A stretch of DNA of 64,000 nucleotides from Bettongia penicillata ogilbyi (lineage: Eukaryota; Chordata; Mammalia; Diprotodontia; Potoroidae): NCBI GenBank assembly GCA_023548195.1, contig JAJHZJ010000419.1, positions 3,178,273 through 3,242,272 on the forward strand, given 5' to 3'. A program made the position numbers and the translations under genes. The notes beneath the pieces were generated by a model. It saw only the letters and a list, made by a program, of their open reading frames with translations, made no database searches and was not told where the DNA came from. Shown here one piece after another: positions 31,893 to 43,910 of this stretch. The stretch's first letter is position 1. Every line of letters starts with the position of its first letter.

Positions 31893-32510
31893 AAAGACAT
31901 GGATAGACTTGCATGAAATAGGGAAGAGTAAAATGAACAAAACCAAGAGAATGGCATATATAGACTTAACTTTCCAAATATTGCCTGTTCCTACTTCTTT
32001 TACCAGAATTTTGAAACTTCTCTTCATGGCCAAAACAAAACCTTTTTTTAGTGTGGTTCAGAAAAATCTGGATTTTTACACGAACTGATGCAAAATGAAA
32101 TGAGCAGAAGCAGGAGAACATTGTACACAGTAACAGCAATATTGTATGATGATCAACTATGAATGACTTAGTTATTTTCATCAATATTATGATACAAGAT
32201 AACTCCAAACGACTTACGATGACAAAAGGCATCTATATCCAGAAAATGAACTGATAGAGTCTGAATGTAGATTGAAACATACTTTTAAAAAAAACCTTTA
32301 TTTTTTTGGTTTTTTTTTTTTGGTCATTTTCTTTTGCAACATGACTAATATGGAAATATGTTTTTCATGAATACACACATATGACCGATTACTTACCTTC
32401 TCAGTGAAGTGGGGGAGGAGGAAAGAAGAAAATTTGTAACTCAAAATTTAAAAAAAATGAATGTTAAAATTGTTTTACACATATTGGGGGGAAAATACTA
32501 AACAAAAAAG
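31893..32510 (+). mobile_element. L1 3'UTR, right of H2 insertion
   Basis: Continues 'gacttgcatgaaatagggaa', 'aatgagcagaagcaggagaa', 'cattgtacacagtaacagca', 'tgactaatatggaaatatgt', and ends with 'aatttgtaactcaaaattta' and 'atgaatgttaaaattgtttt'. This is the 3' terminus of a marsupial L1. The HAL1 3' ends ('ggaacccaaaattttgtgaa', 'aatgaatgtaaaaagtt') resemble this terminus. Confidence 0.8.
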
Positions 32511-33685
32511 GAACAGATCAATGACAGTTGTAAGAGTGATGTATTGAACTTATTATATACCTTTTTTAAGGCAATCAAATGATGTGACATGGAGATATGT
32601 GGTTTCATATATAATACTCTTTTGTGTGTGTGCTTTTTTTTCCTTTGGTACTTAGGTTCAGAATTAAAAATAAGAACAAATAAAGATACTGATTTGTTTC
32701 CAACTCTTGAGACTGCCTATTGGCAGCACATAAAAGCAAAGAGAGCCTGTTGTTAGACTGAAGTTTGGGTTGGCCCTTATATTACAGTTTCTGAGATATG
32801 TCTGTTAGAAAAAGGAGAAGCAAGAGAATTAGTATGCCGGAACTATGAGGTTTGGGGGAATGGGCAATCCTAGATGACTTTCCCTGTGTTTCTGTTTTTG
32901 TTCTCCTTTGTCTTGTATATATTCTTAAAAAAAAACTCTTGTGTTTGTACTGCGCTTAAGTTGCCTGAAGTCCTGGGCATAAGGCACACTGACATTATTA
33001 GGTAGTTAGGCAATCAAAAAGCATTTATTAAGTGCCTGCTGAAGGTCTGGGCAACGATGACTCCTCATAATGACATCCTGGAGGTTGGGACTGTACCAAT
33101 TAAGGCAGTTTTTACGAGTTCGTAGGTAGAAAAAAAGTTAATACGAAATCTTATGTTTTTTGTTTAATAAAAGGTTTTCTTCCAAGTTAACAGTATTAAC
33201 TGCTGTGGTTGATATGAATATGATAACTGCTCTTAATAGTTATAATTAAATTTTATACAGCTTTCCTCTCCTCATGACAATCATGTGAGTTATGTAGTAC
33301 GAGTATGTTTTCCACATTTCTCTGAAGTTGAGAGTTAAAAGAGTTGTTGAACGTCAGTACAAAGATGATAAAAATGAATCTAGAAGATGAATCAACAGGC
33401 TCCCAATATGTACAATTAATATTCAAGAGAAAAATTAATCAAGACAATTTGTAATATATTATCAATTTTATGAAGTCAGATATCCATTCTTTCTGATGAA
33501 GTCAAACTATGGTCAAATGGATACTAGGAAGCAAACTATTATTCTCCCATAATTATTTATAAAGACCTCCTCAGTTTTTATGCCAAACTCTGATCTTTTT
33601 ATATTTTTTTTAATTTCTTTTATTTGTAAATAATTAATGAGACAGTATCTTTGACCATCCTAATTATTAAACCATTCTATTTTAA
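32511..33685. other. Unassigned sequence
   Basis: AT-rich. 33010-33065 has a short 'aagcatttattaagtgcctg' fragment of the unnamed repeat family. No gene recognised. Confidence 0.4.
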
Positions 33686-33689
33686 TTCA

Positions 33690-34980
33690 AGTCAACAAGT
33701 CTTTATTGAATACCTAATATACTGAGACTTGGTATTAGACTCTCAGGATACAAAGTTTAAAAGAAAATGAAACAAAACCTACCCTTATCATCAGGGAAGT
33801 TTCACTGGATTACAAATATATATTTCATAAGTAGCTAAGTAAATGCATAATGATTTGAAAAACAAGAGAGTTCTAATGACTAGGAATCAGGAAACAGGGG
33901 TAGGAGTGGGGGAAAGCTTGCCATAGGGATTGACAGATAAACTGAGTCTTGATGGATACCAGATTATAAGAGGCAGAAGTGAGGATGCAATGCTTTTTAA
34001 GTTCAGGGACAGCCAGTACAATCTCAAAGAGGTGGAAAATAAAATGCCAACTTCTGAGAACAGCAAGTTGGCCAGTTCAGCAGAAGGTAGAATGTATGAA
34101 AAGGAGTAACATGAAAAAATCTGACACAGGTGGTCTTGGAAGAGGCTGTGAAAGGTTTTAAATGCCACACAGAGGAATTTTTATTTTAACCTAGAGATAA
34201 CAGAATTACTTAAAGTTTTTGAAGAGGGGAGTGACATGGTCAGACTTGTGCTTCAAGAAGATTTTTTTTTTTCACAATGATGCAGGGGAAGGAGATGGAG
34301 AGAGAAGAGAACGGAAGGTGGAAAATCAATTACGAAGTTGTAGTAGTTCAGGTGAGAGGTGGTGAGTACCTGAACTATGGTGAGTGACTGAATGGGGAGA
34401 GAAAGGGGGTATATCCAAGATATGTTGGGACTTATCACTGATAAGATTTGGCAACTGGTTGTGTATGTGGGTGAGGAAGAGAGATGAGTTGAGAAATGAT
34501 TTCTAGGTTGTGAACCTGGTTGACTGGAAGAATGGTGGTGTACTTGACAGAAACCAGGAAATTTAAAGGTGGGATGGTGCTTAGGGGTTAAAACAATCAT
34601 CTCTCTTTTGCATATGTGCCTATTAAGGTGTCTAAGGGATATACAATCATTTGGTTGGACATGTCCAGTGAGCAATTTATGATGTAGGACAAGAAGTCAG
34701 AAGATTATGAATAGTTAGATGTAGGAGTTATCTGCATAGAGGTGATTACCAAACCAATAGTTGTTGGTAAGTTCGCCATCAAAGAAGGTATATATAGAAA
34801 GGAAAAGGAAAGGGCCCAGGCCAGATCCTTAGCATATGTTGAAGCAGGAAAGATGAAACAATGATTCAGTAAAGAAAACTGAGATGAAGTAAGACATTCC
34901 CAAAGAGGACCAAGAAAAAGAACAGTATCATCAAAACCCAGAGAAGAGAGGGTATGAAGGAAGACGAGATGGTCAAAATG
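33690..34980 (+). repeat. Unnamed dispersed repeat, copy C (longest, best preserved)
   Basis: 5' part 'agtctttattgaatacctaa' and 'ggatacaaagtttaaaagaa', then 'gggattgacagataaactga', 'aggttttaaatgccacacag', 'gagtgacatggtcagacttg', 'ggtgagaggtggtgagtacc', 'ttgactggaagaatggtggt', 'tctaagggatatacaatcat' and 'aggaaagggcccaggccaga'. The landmark order equals copies A and B. ORFs on both strands (up to 140 codons, minus) have no domain signature. Confidence 0.75.
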
Positions 34981-36240
34981 CTCTCTGATTCCTCAGGTGT
35001 TGCCACCACAACTTTTGACCTCCAATGTTATATAACCTTTTGCTATCTAGGCCCAGAACCCAAGTCACATATAATTCAAAAGTAAAGAAAATCAAAGAAA
35101 ATATTATGCTTGGGTAAAATCTTAAAAATAGAATAAAATGTAGGAAAATACACAAAAGTATTTAGATACAATATTAATTGGCATCCAGTTACTCTCTTAT
35201 GTGTACTTACTGGTTTTTCCTGTAGGTCACTTCAGTAAGAAGATTATGTCAAGGTGCGTAAACCTACTTCATCCTCACTAATATTTACAATTTAAATCTC
35301 TTAACCTCACCTTGGCATTCTCTTCCTTTCAATACTATTAGCTGTCTCATCTCTGTCTTCCTTTAACCTTCTTGATTGTACCTCCTGGAGTCTGGGAAGG
35401 TTAAACCTTAGACCTAATTTATATATGACTTAGATGAAACTTCAAGCCATAAATCTGGTTCAGCTATTTAAGTTTTTTTTAAATATGATTGTTTTGCTTT
35501 TGGAAACATCCTATTTCATGTGAATCTTTTCTCACTGTTGAATCCAAATGATGTTTGGTTGGTACAGTTGCCTCTGGCTCACATTTTTCTCTCTTGCTAA
35601 GCTGGCAGGGAAGGATACTTTGACTGCAGAGAAAGGGAAGTTATTATACTACAGAGCTGGGAGGATAAAATAGGGTCCAGAGATCACAATTGCCTTCAGC
35701 TCAGCAAAGGCCAAAGGATTCAAGAGCAAAAAATTGCTGCATTCCATTATCCCCCAAATGAAGAGCTGAGAGATGTTTTCCCTCCAATGGTAAAATTGTG
35801 TCAGGACATCTGTGAGTTTTTATGTGACTTCATTTTGAAAATCTCTCCTGCCTACTGCCTTCTCCTCACCAGAAGGCAAGGGAGAAAGAATCAGACTGAT
35901 CCAATCAGTATGTTATTTGTAAATATTCCAAAGAAGGACAAGATTTAACCGCTGAAGAAAGTTCGAAAGTTCATAATTAAGTAGCTAAAGGAGATAATCA
36001 GCCTATTGTTTCTTCTCTTTTAATTTATTTTATCAATTAACATTAAATTACAATTTAACATATATTTTAATTAATTGGCTTTCCCCCTCATTCTCCCTTC
36101 TATTAAAAAAAAAAAAGAAAAACAAATCCTTAAAAGACATGTATTGTCAAACTAAACAGTTATCTATCTATATGAAACAACATATTCAGTGGCCATTAAT
36201 AGGATGAGGTAGCACAGGTTGTAATTGTATTTTTAAATTT
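34981..36240. other. Unassigned sequence (1.26 kb)
   Basis: No repeat family or gene recognised. 35560-35900 is somewhat less AT-rich and more complex than the rest, and could be unique conserved DNA, but shows no coding signature. Confidence 0.4.
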
Positions 36241-36244
36241 TTAA

Positions 36245-36612
36245 TTTTATGAAATCATAGCTGTAGAGTTGGAGGCCATCTAATCCAATCCCTTCATTTT
36301 ACAAATGAGGAAAATCGGGCCCAGGGCGATTAAACTTGCCTAGATTCACATAGCTAGTCAGTTATAGAGATGAAACATCTTTGCTTCTCCTTCTCATCAT
36401 TGCTAGACTCTAAATAGTGTTTAAGGTTTGTGAAAGTGCTTTACAAATATCATCTCATTTTATACTCAGAGCAGGTAAGAATTGTTATTATTCTCATCTG
36501 TAAAATGAAGAAGATAGAGATTAAGTGACTTGCCCAGGGTCATGCAACTGGTGAGGGTCTCAAACAGGATTTGAACTCAGGTCGTCCTGATGACCAAGCC
36601 ATACTTTCTCCT
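36245..36612 (-). repeat. Two MIR-type SINEs in tandem
   Basis: 36245-36380: 'ccaatcccttcattttacaa', 'atgaggaaaatcgggcccag' and 'cacatagctagtcagttata'. 36410-36612: 'tgctttacaaatatcatctc', 'gtgacttgcccagggtcatg' and 'ggatttgaactcaggtcgtc'. Confidence 0.8.
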
Positions 36613-36732
36613 GAAGAGTCCACAACCATACAGGCTTTCATAATCAAAGGACATATGACCACATGCCAATTTACGGGTGAGAGTTTCCAACCTAAGTAAA
36701 TGATGATACGATTACCTCAAATGTAATGTAAG

Positions 36733-36780
36733 TATGAATATATATAATTATATTATATATATGTATACACACACACACAT
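36733..36780. repeat. (TA)n(CA)n microsatellite
   Basis: TATA-type run followed by a short CA run. Confidence 0.85.
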
Positions 36781-38035
36781 AACATCCCCTTTCATGAAGG
36801 GGAGAAAAATTAGAGAAGGTAATAGACATAACACTGTGGGGAAAGAGCTCTTAGGTTTATATCAGACACTTTGTCAAATGGAAAGATCTCAAACAGCGGA
36901 ACACAATGAGGATTTCTATCTTTCACGTTGTAAAGCATGGTGTCTGTAACAGATCTTAGCTCATCATTCAGCAAACAGACTATCTTATAACTGAATCCTA
37001 ATTTTACTCATGGGATGTGCATTTTACCAAGTTGCCTTAATAAACAGAAATGTACAAGATATGATTGTAGAGAAATCAAGTGATTCCTAAAGGGTAAAAA
37101 AGCTTAGAGAAAACTGTTATTTGGCATTCCTGTGTATTTTTAATGGAATTAATTTGTAGACTTTAAAAAGCTTACACAAGTGTTTTGATTGGTTAAGAGA
37201 TAAGCTCAAGGAATTGGAGGTTTGAATTAGCATTTGAAACAGCTTAAAATAGCACACTGGAGCAGGTTAGAGACTAATGATTCCCTAGCTCTCAAGCAAT
37301 TATAAGAGCATTATAGTCTATTTATCTGCCTATCTACTCCAAAGTCAGAATTTTCTGTTTACAGAACTTAGATGAAATCTTTCTGGTTGTCACTGATTAT
37401 TTTTTTTTAATATTCAAGTTAAAATTATTGATTTTTTTCATACTACAAATGCTCCTTGAATGTATCTGAGATATAGCATAACTGACAAGTAGTCACCCAA
37501 CCTCTGCCTGAAGACCTCCAAGGAATGGAAATCACACGACCACTCAAGGCAACTAACTAATTCCATTTTTAGACAGCTCTAATTGTTTGGAAATTTTACC
37601 TGACATCAAGCTGAAATTTCCCTCTTTATAACTTCCACATCTTCTGTCCTTTGGAGTCAAGCAGAATAATCTTAATTCCTATAGCAAATGCTAGCCTCTC
37701 AGATTCTGAAAGACTTGGAACCTTGAAGGAAATCTAAATTCTGCAGGCCAGACAAGAAACAGGCATTTTAAAAGTAAAACATTTAATCAGACTTATAATA
37801 GCTAGCAAATAAATGGGCAATCTCTGAATACACACTCCGGGAATTAGGGTCTCATCTCAGAACAAACAATGTGAGAAATAATCTACTGCAAGATTCAAGC
37901 TCTTGTTTGGGGGAGGGCATGGTAAATGCCAGTTATGCTGTTGGAAGGATAATGGGAAACTTTACTCATGTAGCAGCTGAATTTCTTCTTCTGGTAGTAG
38001 CTTAGTCACAGCAGGAATATCACCCACCCCATTTT
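36781..38035. other. Unassigned sequence (1.25 kb)
   Basis: AT-rich. No gene or repeat family recognised. Confidence 0.4.
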
Positions 38036-38039
38036 CTTT

Positions 38040-38264
38040 TCAGGCACTGGGCCTGAAGTCAGGAAGACTCATCTTCCTGAGTTCAAGTCTGACCTCAGAT
38101 TAGCTGTGTGACCTTGGGCAGCTCATTTAAACCTATTTGCCTCAGTTTCCTCATCTGTCAAATGAGCTGGAGAAGGAAATGACAAACTACTCCAGTATCT
38201 TTGTCAAGAAAATCTCAAATGGGGTTATGGAAAGTTGGGTGTAACCAAAAAGGACTGAAACACA
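38040..38264 (+). repeat. CORE-SINE with RTE-like 3' tail
   Basis: Sense: 'ggcctgaagtcaggaagact', 'agctgtgtgaccttgggcag', 'cagtttcctcatctgtcaaa', 'gctggagaaggaaatgacaa', 'ctccagtatctttgtcaaga' and the tail 'aaatggggttatggaaag'. The tail is of the type shared with BovB/RTE 3' ends. Confidence 0.85.
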
Positions 38265-40180
38265 GGTTAAGCTTCTACTGTCCTCTATCCCATACTAAAT
38301 ACCAACCATAGTCACCCCTTCCACACAGCTTCTCCCAGTCTCTCTCCCAATTAGTGTCCACATCTGTGTTGCCTGTGTTGAAAGCAGTCTGTTTTTCTAT
38401 GGACAATTTTTATTGAAGATTTTAATCATCTTTGAACAAAAAAGAAAACACTGGTGTACAATGACTCTCAGTGGGGTTTTCCCTTGGCTTATCACAAAGG
38501 CATAATCCTTCTTTTGATCTAGATTTTCCTTTTCCTATTTGTACATAATTTTTAAATCAGCCTAGCCTTGTAATTTATGCAGCATATTCTTCTGCTTGTG
38601 AGATTCAATTTTGTTGCCAATTAGAACTAGTGATTACTTTTACCTATTGTGGTATGAGTTTGCAGTGAGGCTTTGAGGCCATAATTATAAGTCACATGTT
38701 TTAGAATTTCTGCATTGTATGCATCTAAAGGACAGAATTAAATACATTATATCAGTTCCTGGAAATTTGAGATATTCCCCCAAATTTCCCTGAGATACTA
38801 TGATATCTTCCACTAGTAATCAAGGGGGTGATGAGATTAGAATGTATTTGATGAACTGTGATAGTGTGGTAAAAATGTATATCATATAAAATGTATATTT
38901 TGTTACATATATATGATATACATACACATAAATATATATGAATAATCAAAATATACAAATATATAGTGTATAAAGTATACATTAATAAAAATATGGTTTT
39001 GAGTCAAGAGAACAGAAAAAGGATATTAGTAGAAGAACTAAAACATAAAAGATCTTGTTTTGTCGATTTACAAGTCTGGGGCTAGTATCTGATTGTCCTA
39101 GTATCTATAAGAACTTCTCAGAGAAGCTGCTAAGAGATACTATCATTTCTCTACTCTGCAGCTTCCTCTGTGTATACAATTATACTATTTCCACACAAAA
39201 AATTTAATTTTTAAAATTTAAATTTAAACTCAATTCTTGCTACGTTCAGACTTTCATCTTAGATATTTCTAAGATCGTGATTAATGATGATCTTTGGGAA
39301 TTAGTATATTTTTGTCTAGTAGCAGTACAATGGCACTGATAAAGTCAAGGACATATAAATTGTTATATGAGATTAAGGATCCAAATCTTTGATTGCTTAA
39401 GAGAAAGTATAGCAAAGACTTGATATCCTTTGTCCTTCTTTCTCTGACTTGGACTTAAGTCACAGATAAAAGATTCATCATCTAGTTTGTGCTCAGGCCG
39501 TGCCTGACTCACAGTTCTTACAGAGAATCTATTTCTTAGAATAAGAAATTTCATTTTAAGACTTGAGTTATAATGGTTTGGAAAGTTTCCTTAGTTTCTC
39601 CTGGATCTGAAGTCCATGACTTTGTAGGGGAAATGAGAAGGATGAATTGCCTTGGGATATGAAATCTGACGATGTAATCCAATTTCAGTTCTTACTGTGC
39701 AAACATGACTTAATTCATTGTTTAATTAGCTCTGAATCAGTAAGATTTTTGTTTTTCTGGAACAACATTCTGGCTTCATTTGTAATGTACTACTTTGTTC
39801 AGTCTGCCCCAATACTATATGCCTCCTCCTTATAAGTCTGAAAATTCTGCATTACAGACTGAGAATTTGTCATTTTGTTGTTGTCATGCTCTGTGCATCA
39901 TCTGCCCCCCACCCAGGACAGACTGAGGTTTGGCCCTAGAGGCCAAGGCAAACATTTCCAAGGAAACTCTTGGTCTCTCTAGGCCTGGGCACCATGGGGA
40001 TTATTTCTACAACATGTGGTTGGCCTGCTTCATGTTGGAGAGCCTTGTCCCTCACCACCACCCATACCAATAAAAAGTTGAGAGTCTGTACCTCCTAATC
40101 CTTCCCCCACCCTAATCTAGCATATCCTCAACTAATCCTAGCAATAATATTTTTGCCATTGACCTCACAAGGTTATTGTC
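38265..40180. other. Unassigned sequence (1.9 kb)
   Basis: Contains an AT-rich TATA-type patch (38870-38990). On the minus strand 38720-38390 ends with an AATAAA near a plausible 3'UTR-like stretch, and contains IGNKIE and AEEYAA in different frames, faintly like a GTPase processed pseudogene. That is too weak to call. Nothing else recognised. Confidence 0.35.
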
Positions 40181-40184
40181 ATTC

Positions 40185-40475
40185 ATCTATCAATCAATAT
40201 CCTGCTATAAAAATCTACTACCTGCCAGGCACTGGTTAGGTCCTGGGGATACAAGTAAAAAGATTGTTGTGAAGATTGAATGCAATATGGGATGAAATCT
40301 AGTATTGTGTAAAGAACTCCGAATTTGAATCAAGAGGATCTGGGTTTCAGATGCCAACTCGAATGCTTGTCTATGTGACCTTGAGTAAGTCATTTAAACT
40401 TTCTGGATGGGAGTTATTCTTAAGATGAAAGGGCTAGGCTAGATGATCCCCAAAGTTCCTTCTAGCCCTAATTCT
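40185..40475 (+). repeat. Short dispersed-repeat fragment plus MIR-type SINE
   Basis: 40190-40260 has 'ctacctgccaggcactggtt' and 'ggtcctggggatacaagtaa' (5' part of the unnamed family). 40295-40475 is a MIR: 'tcaagaggatctgggtttca', 'tgtgaccttgagtaagtcat' and 'aaagggctaggctagatgat'. Confidence 0.65.
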
Positions 40476-41412
40476 TAAACCTTATGGAAACCTTATAGAA
40501 AGACACTAAGTGGTATAAAAATATACATTTATTATTAACATCTCCTTGGAGAAAGAACTCCTTTTTTTTTACTTTTCATTTTTTTTTCATTTTTAGATTT
40601 CAACATTCATTTCCACAAAATTTTGAGTTCCGCTTTTTCTCCCCATCTATCCCCTCCCCCCACCTCAAAACACCTCCAATCTGATTACCCCTTCCCTCAA
40701 TGTGCCCTCCCTTCTATCACATCCCACCCTTCCCTTATCCCCATCTTTCCTCTTTTCTTGCTTGTAGGGCAAAATAAATTTCTATACCCCATTACCTGTA
40801 TTTCTTATGTCTCAGTTATATGCAATAACAATTCTCAACATTCGTTTCTAATACTTTGAATTCCAACTTCTCTCCCTCCCCACCTATCCCCACTGAGAAG
40901 GCAAGCAATTCAATACAGGCTATATATGTGTCATTTTGCAAAAGACTTCCATAATAGCCATGTTGTGTAAAACTAACTATATTGTACTCCATCCTACCCT
41001 GTTCCCCCCTTTTTTTCCTATTCTCTCATTTGACCTTGTCCCTTCCCAAAAGTGTTTATTTTTAGTTACTCCCTTCTGCCATTTGTCCTCCCTTCTATCA
41101 ATCTCCTCACCCCACTTGTCCCTTTCTCCCCTACTTTTCTGTAGTGTAAGATAGATTTTCATACCAAATTTAGTGAGTATGTTATTCCCTTAAGCCATAT
41201 GTGAAGAGAGTAAGCTTCACTTTTCCCCTCTCATCTCCTCCCTTTTCTCCCCCATTGAACAAGATTTTTCTTACCTCCTTTATGAGTGATAGCCTGCCCC
41301 ATTCCATTTCTCCCTTTTCCTCACAGCATTTTCCTCTCTCACCTCTTAATTTTATTTAATTTTTTATGAATATCATCTCTTCTGATTCAACTCAACCTGT
41401 ACTCTCTGTCTA

Positions 41413-41448
41413 TATGTGTGCACATGTGTGTGTGTGTGTGTGTGTGTA
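41413..41448. repeat. (GT)n microsatellite inside H4 3'UTR
   Basis: Same relative place as the CA blocks of H1-H3 and H6. Confidence 0.85.
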
Positions 41449-41589
41449 ATCCCTCCACCTACTCAAATACTGAGAAAAGTCTCAAGAATTACAAATATTA
41501 TCTTTCCATGTAGAAATGTAAACAGTTCAGCTTTAGAAAGTCCTTTATGATTTCTCTTTCCTGTTTACCTTTTCACGCTTCTCTTGACT

Positions 41590-42575
41590 CTTATGTTTGA
41601 AAGTCATATTTTCTATTCAGTTCTAGTCTTTTCATCATGAATATTTGAAAATCCTCTATATCATTGAATGACCATTTATTCCCTTGAAGTATTATACTCA
41701 GTTTTGCTGGGTAGGTGATTCTTGGTTTTAATACCAGTTTCTTTGACTTCTGGAATATCCTATTCCAAACCCTTTGATCGCTTAATGTAAAAACTGTGTT
41801 ATCCTGATTGTTTTCCCACAAAACTGTTTCTTTCTAGCTGCTTGCAATATTTTCTCCTTGACCTGGGAACTCTGAAATTTGGCCACAGTATTCCTAGGTG
41901 TTTCTCTTTTCAGGTCTCTTTCAGAAGGTGATCAGTGTATTTTTTCAATATTTATTTTGCCCTCTGGTTCTAGAATGCTAGGGCAGTTTTCCTTGATAAT
42001 TTCATGAAAGGTAATGCCTAGGTTCTTTTTTTGATCATGACTTTCAGATAGTCCTATAATTTTTAAATTGTCTCCTCTGGATCTGTTTTCTAGGTCAGTT
42101 GTTTTTCCAATAAAATGTTTCACATTTTCTTCTATTTTTTCAATCTTTTGGTTTTGTTTTTTAACTTCTTGGTTTATCTCATGGTCGTTAGCTTCCCTGA
42201 ACTCCAGTCTCTCTTTTAAAGAACTATTTTGTTCAGTGAGTTTTTGAACCTTCTTTTCCATTTGACTAATTCTGCTCTTTAAAGCCTCCTTCTCCTCATT
42301 GGCTTTTTAGATCTCTTTTTCCAATTGGGTTAGCCTATTTTTAAAGGTATCATTTTCCTCAACATTTTTTAGCAAGGAGACTGACTGACTTGCTTTTCAA
42401 GCTCTTATATGATTTGAACCCATTTCATATTCATTTTGGAGGTACCAGAATCAGAAGCCTTGACTTCCTCTGAAAGTATGCCTTGTTCTTCCTCCTCTGA
42501 AAAGATGGAAGGAGACACCTGTTCACCAAGAAAGTAACCTTCTATGGTCTTATTTTTTTCCATTTTTTGGGGCAT
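41590..42575 (-). pseudogene. H4 ORF1 remnant
   Basis: The ATG at 42575 opens MPQKMEKNKTIEGYFLGEQ-like text. Two clear open segments remain: 42261-41932 (coiled coil end and RRM: NLKIIGLSESHDQKKN) and 41821-41591 (C-terminal domain: RITYPAKLSIILQGN). The codon homologous to CGA of H2 is CAA here (41776-41774). Stops and indels separate the parts. Confidence 0.8.
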
Positions 42576-43156
42576 TTTCTCAGGCAGTTACTTGACTTAT
42601 GAATCCTTTGTCAATAGTGCTCCTCCTCCCCATAGTACGATGCTTGAGGCTGAGATTCAGATCAGTTGCTCAATTTCCCCCGGAAGTTTTAAGTTGAGCT
42701 GCCTGGGCAATGGACCCAGGCTGCTTCCACCATCACCATAGCCACCTGCCACCAGCTGCTGCTGCTGCTGCGGCTGCCACCTCTGCTGGAGGGACCCTGC
42801 TCCCCTCTCACCCAGCTGGTAAAGCCCTCCCACACTGACCTTTGGAGCTTTCTTTGTTGATTATAGGTTGAGGGATCTGAGACCCTCCCTACTAGGAATT
42901 CTTCCCTGGAGGTCTGTTCAGGTCCTGTCCCTCCCAGTGCCACGTGGCCAGGGCTGGACTCTACTCAGCTCAGTGTCGTGTGAGATAGACCTTTCCTGTC
43001 AGCCTTCCAGGTTATCTTTGGCTGGAAACCTCTTTCACTCTGTTGTTCTGTGGCTTCTGCTGCTTTAGAATTTGTTGAGAGTCATTTTTTACAGGTATTT
43101 TGTGGATTGTGGGGGAAGCACTAGAGTATATGCATCTTTCTACTCCACCATCCAGA

Positions 43157-43344
43157 GCGAGAATTCTTAACCATTTGTGTTTCACAGACTCATTTGGCAG
43201 GCTGCTGAAGCATAAAGCTCCTATCTCATAACATTTTTAAATGCATAAAATACATAGGATTACAAAGGAAACCAATTATATGGAAATACTTACCAAAATA
43301 TATATTTTTAAGAAAATGTACTGACCCCAGATTAGGAATCCCTG
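43157..43344. mobile_element. hAT-type non-autonomous DNA transposon
   Basis: Left end 'gagaattcttaacc' and right end 'attaggaatccctg' are inverted relatives. The interior 'aaatgcataaaatacatagg', 'attacaaaggaaaccaatta' and 'tatggaaatacttaccaaaa' is typical of a widespread mammalian hAT family. It is related at the ends to the copy at 15768-15996. Confidence 0.55.
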
Positions 43345-43454
43345 AAGGCTAAGGTCAGCTCTTTTGAATATATAAATTTTGACAGTGTAGACAATGTACT
43401 CTAACCTAGCACTGTTTCAGAATAGGATTAAACATCATTTCTCTTTTAATCACA

Positions 43455-43910
43455 ATACTTGAAAAGACACCTTAACTAGGAATTGGAAGACCAGAATTTT
43501 AGTCCTCTCTCTGCCACTAAATGGGTTATGTGGCCTTAAGTAAGACACCTTAAGAAATGTTAAGTATCTATTGTGTTGTACTCCCTCTGTACTCTATTTT
43601 CTAATCTTTCAAATGATAGTTTGGTTACATTATTCCCTATGTAACTCAAAAGTCCTAAAATTTTATGAATTTATATCTGTAATTGCAGTCAAACAAATTT
43701 ATCAAAGTCCTCTATTAACAAATGAGAAGCAGTCTGGTACAGAGAAAGGAGCTCTGGTTTGGGAGGTAGAAGAACAAGGTTCAAATCTTACCTCTGTTAC
43801 TACCTACATGACCTTAAGCAAGTCATCTAAGCTCTCCTGGCCTCAGTTTCCTCATCTGTAAAATGAATGGGTCATAGTAGATGGTTCCTCGTGGCTCTAA
43901 ATTTATGATC
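43455..43910 (+). repeat. Two MIR-type SINEs
   Basis: 43455-43555: 'ttggaagaccagaattttag' and 'tgtggccttaagtaagacac'. 43727-43910: 'agaaggagctctggtttggg' in spirit, 'acaaggttcaaatcttacct', 'ttaagcaagtcatctaagct' and 'gcctcagtttcctcatctgt'. 43556-43726 between them is unassigned. Confidence 0.75.

Larger units (their letters stand above)
40562..43153 (-). mobile_element. HAL1 copy H4, older (about 2.6 kb)
   Basis: T-run at the left (poly(A) tail), then the C/T-rich complement of the HAL1 3'UTR, a (GT)n block at 41413-41448, ORF1 (42575-41590), a GC-rich 5'UTR and a 5' end near 43153 ('tctttctactccaccatc'). Decayed flanking sequences at 40548-40561 and 43154-43167 align at 9 of 14 positions, mostly transitions. 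They could be the target duplication. The 5' end adjoins a hAT-type element. Confidence 0.85.

Noticed and set aside
34253..34675. 140-codon minus-strand ORF
   Set aside because: Lies antisense within the unnamed dispersed repeat copy C and shows no domain. The equivalent frame is not kept in copies A and B.
38390..38720. Possible GTPase-like processed pseudogene on the minus strand
   Set aside because: IGNKIE and AEEYAA appear in different frames over a short stretch, with an AATAAA downstream. Too weak and frame-broken to call.
40548..43167. Confident target duplication for H4
   Set aside because: The flanks match at only 9 of 14 positions. It is plausible for an old element but cannot be separated from chance next to a hAT end.
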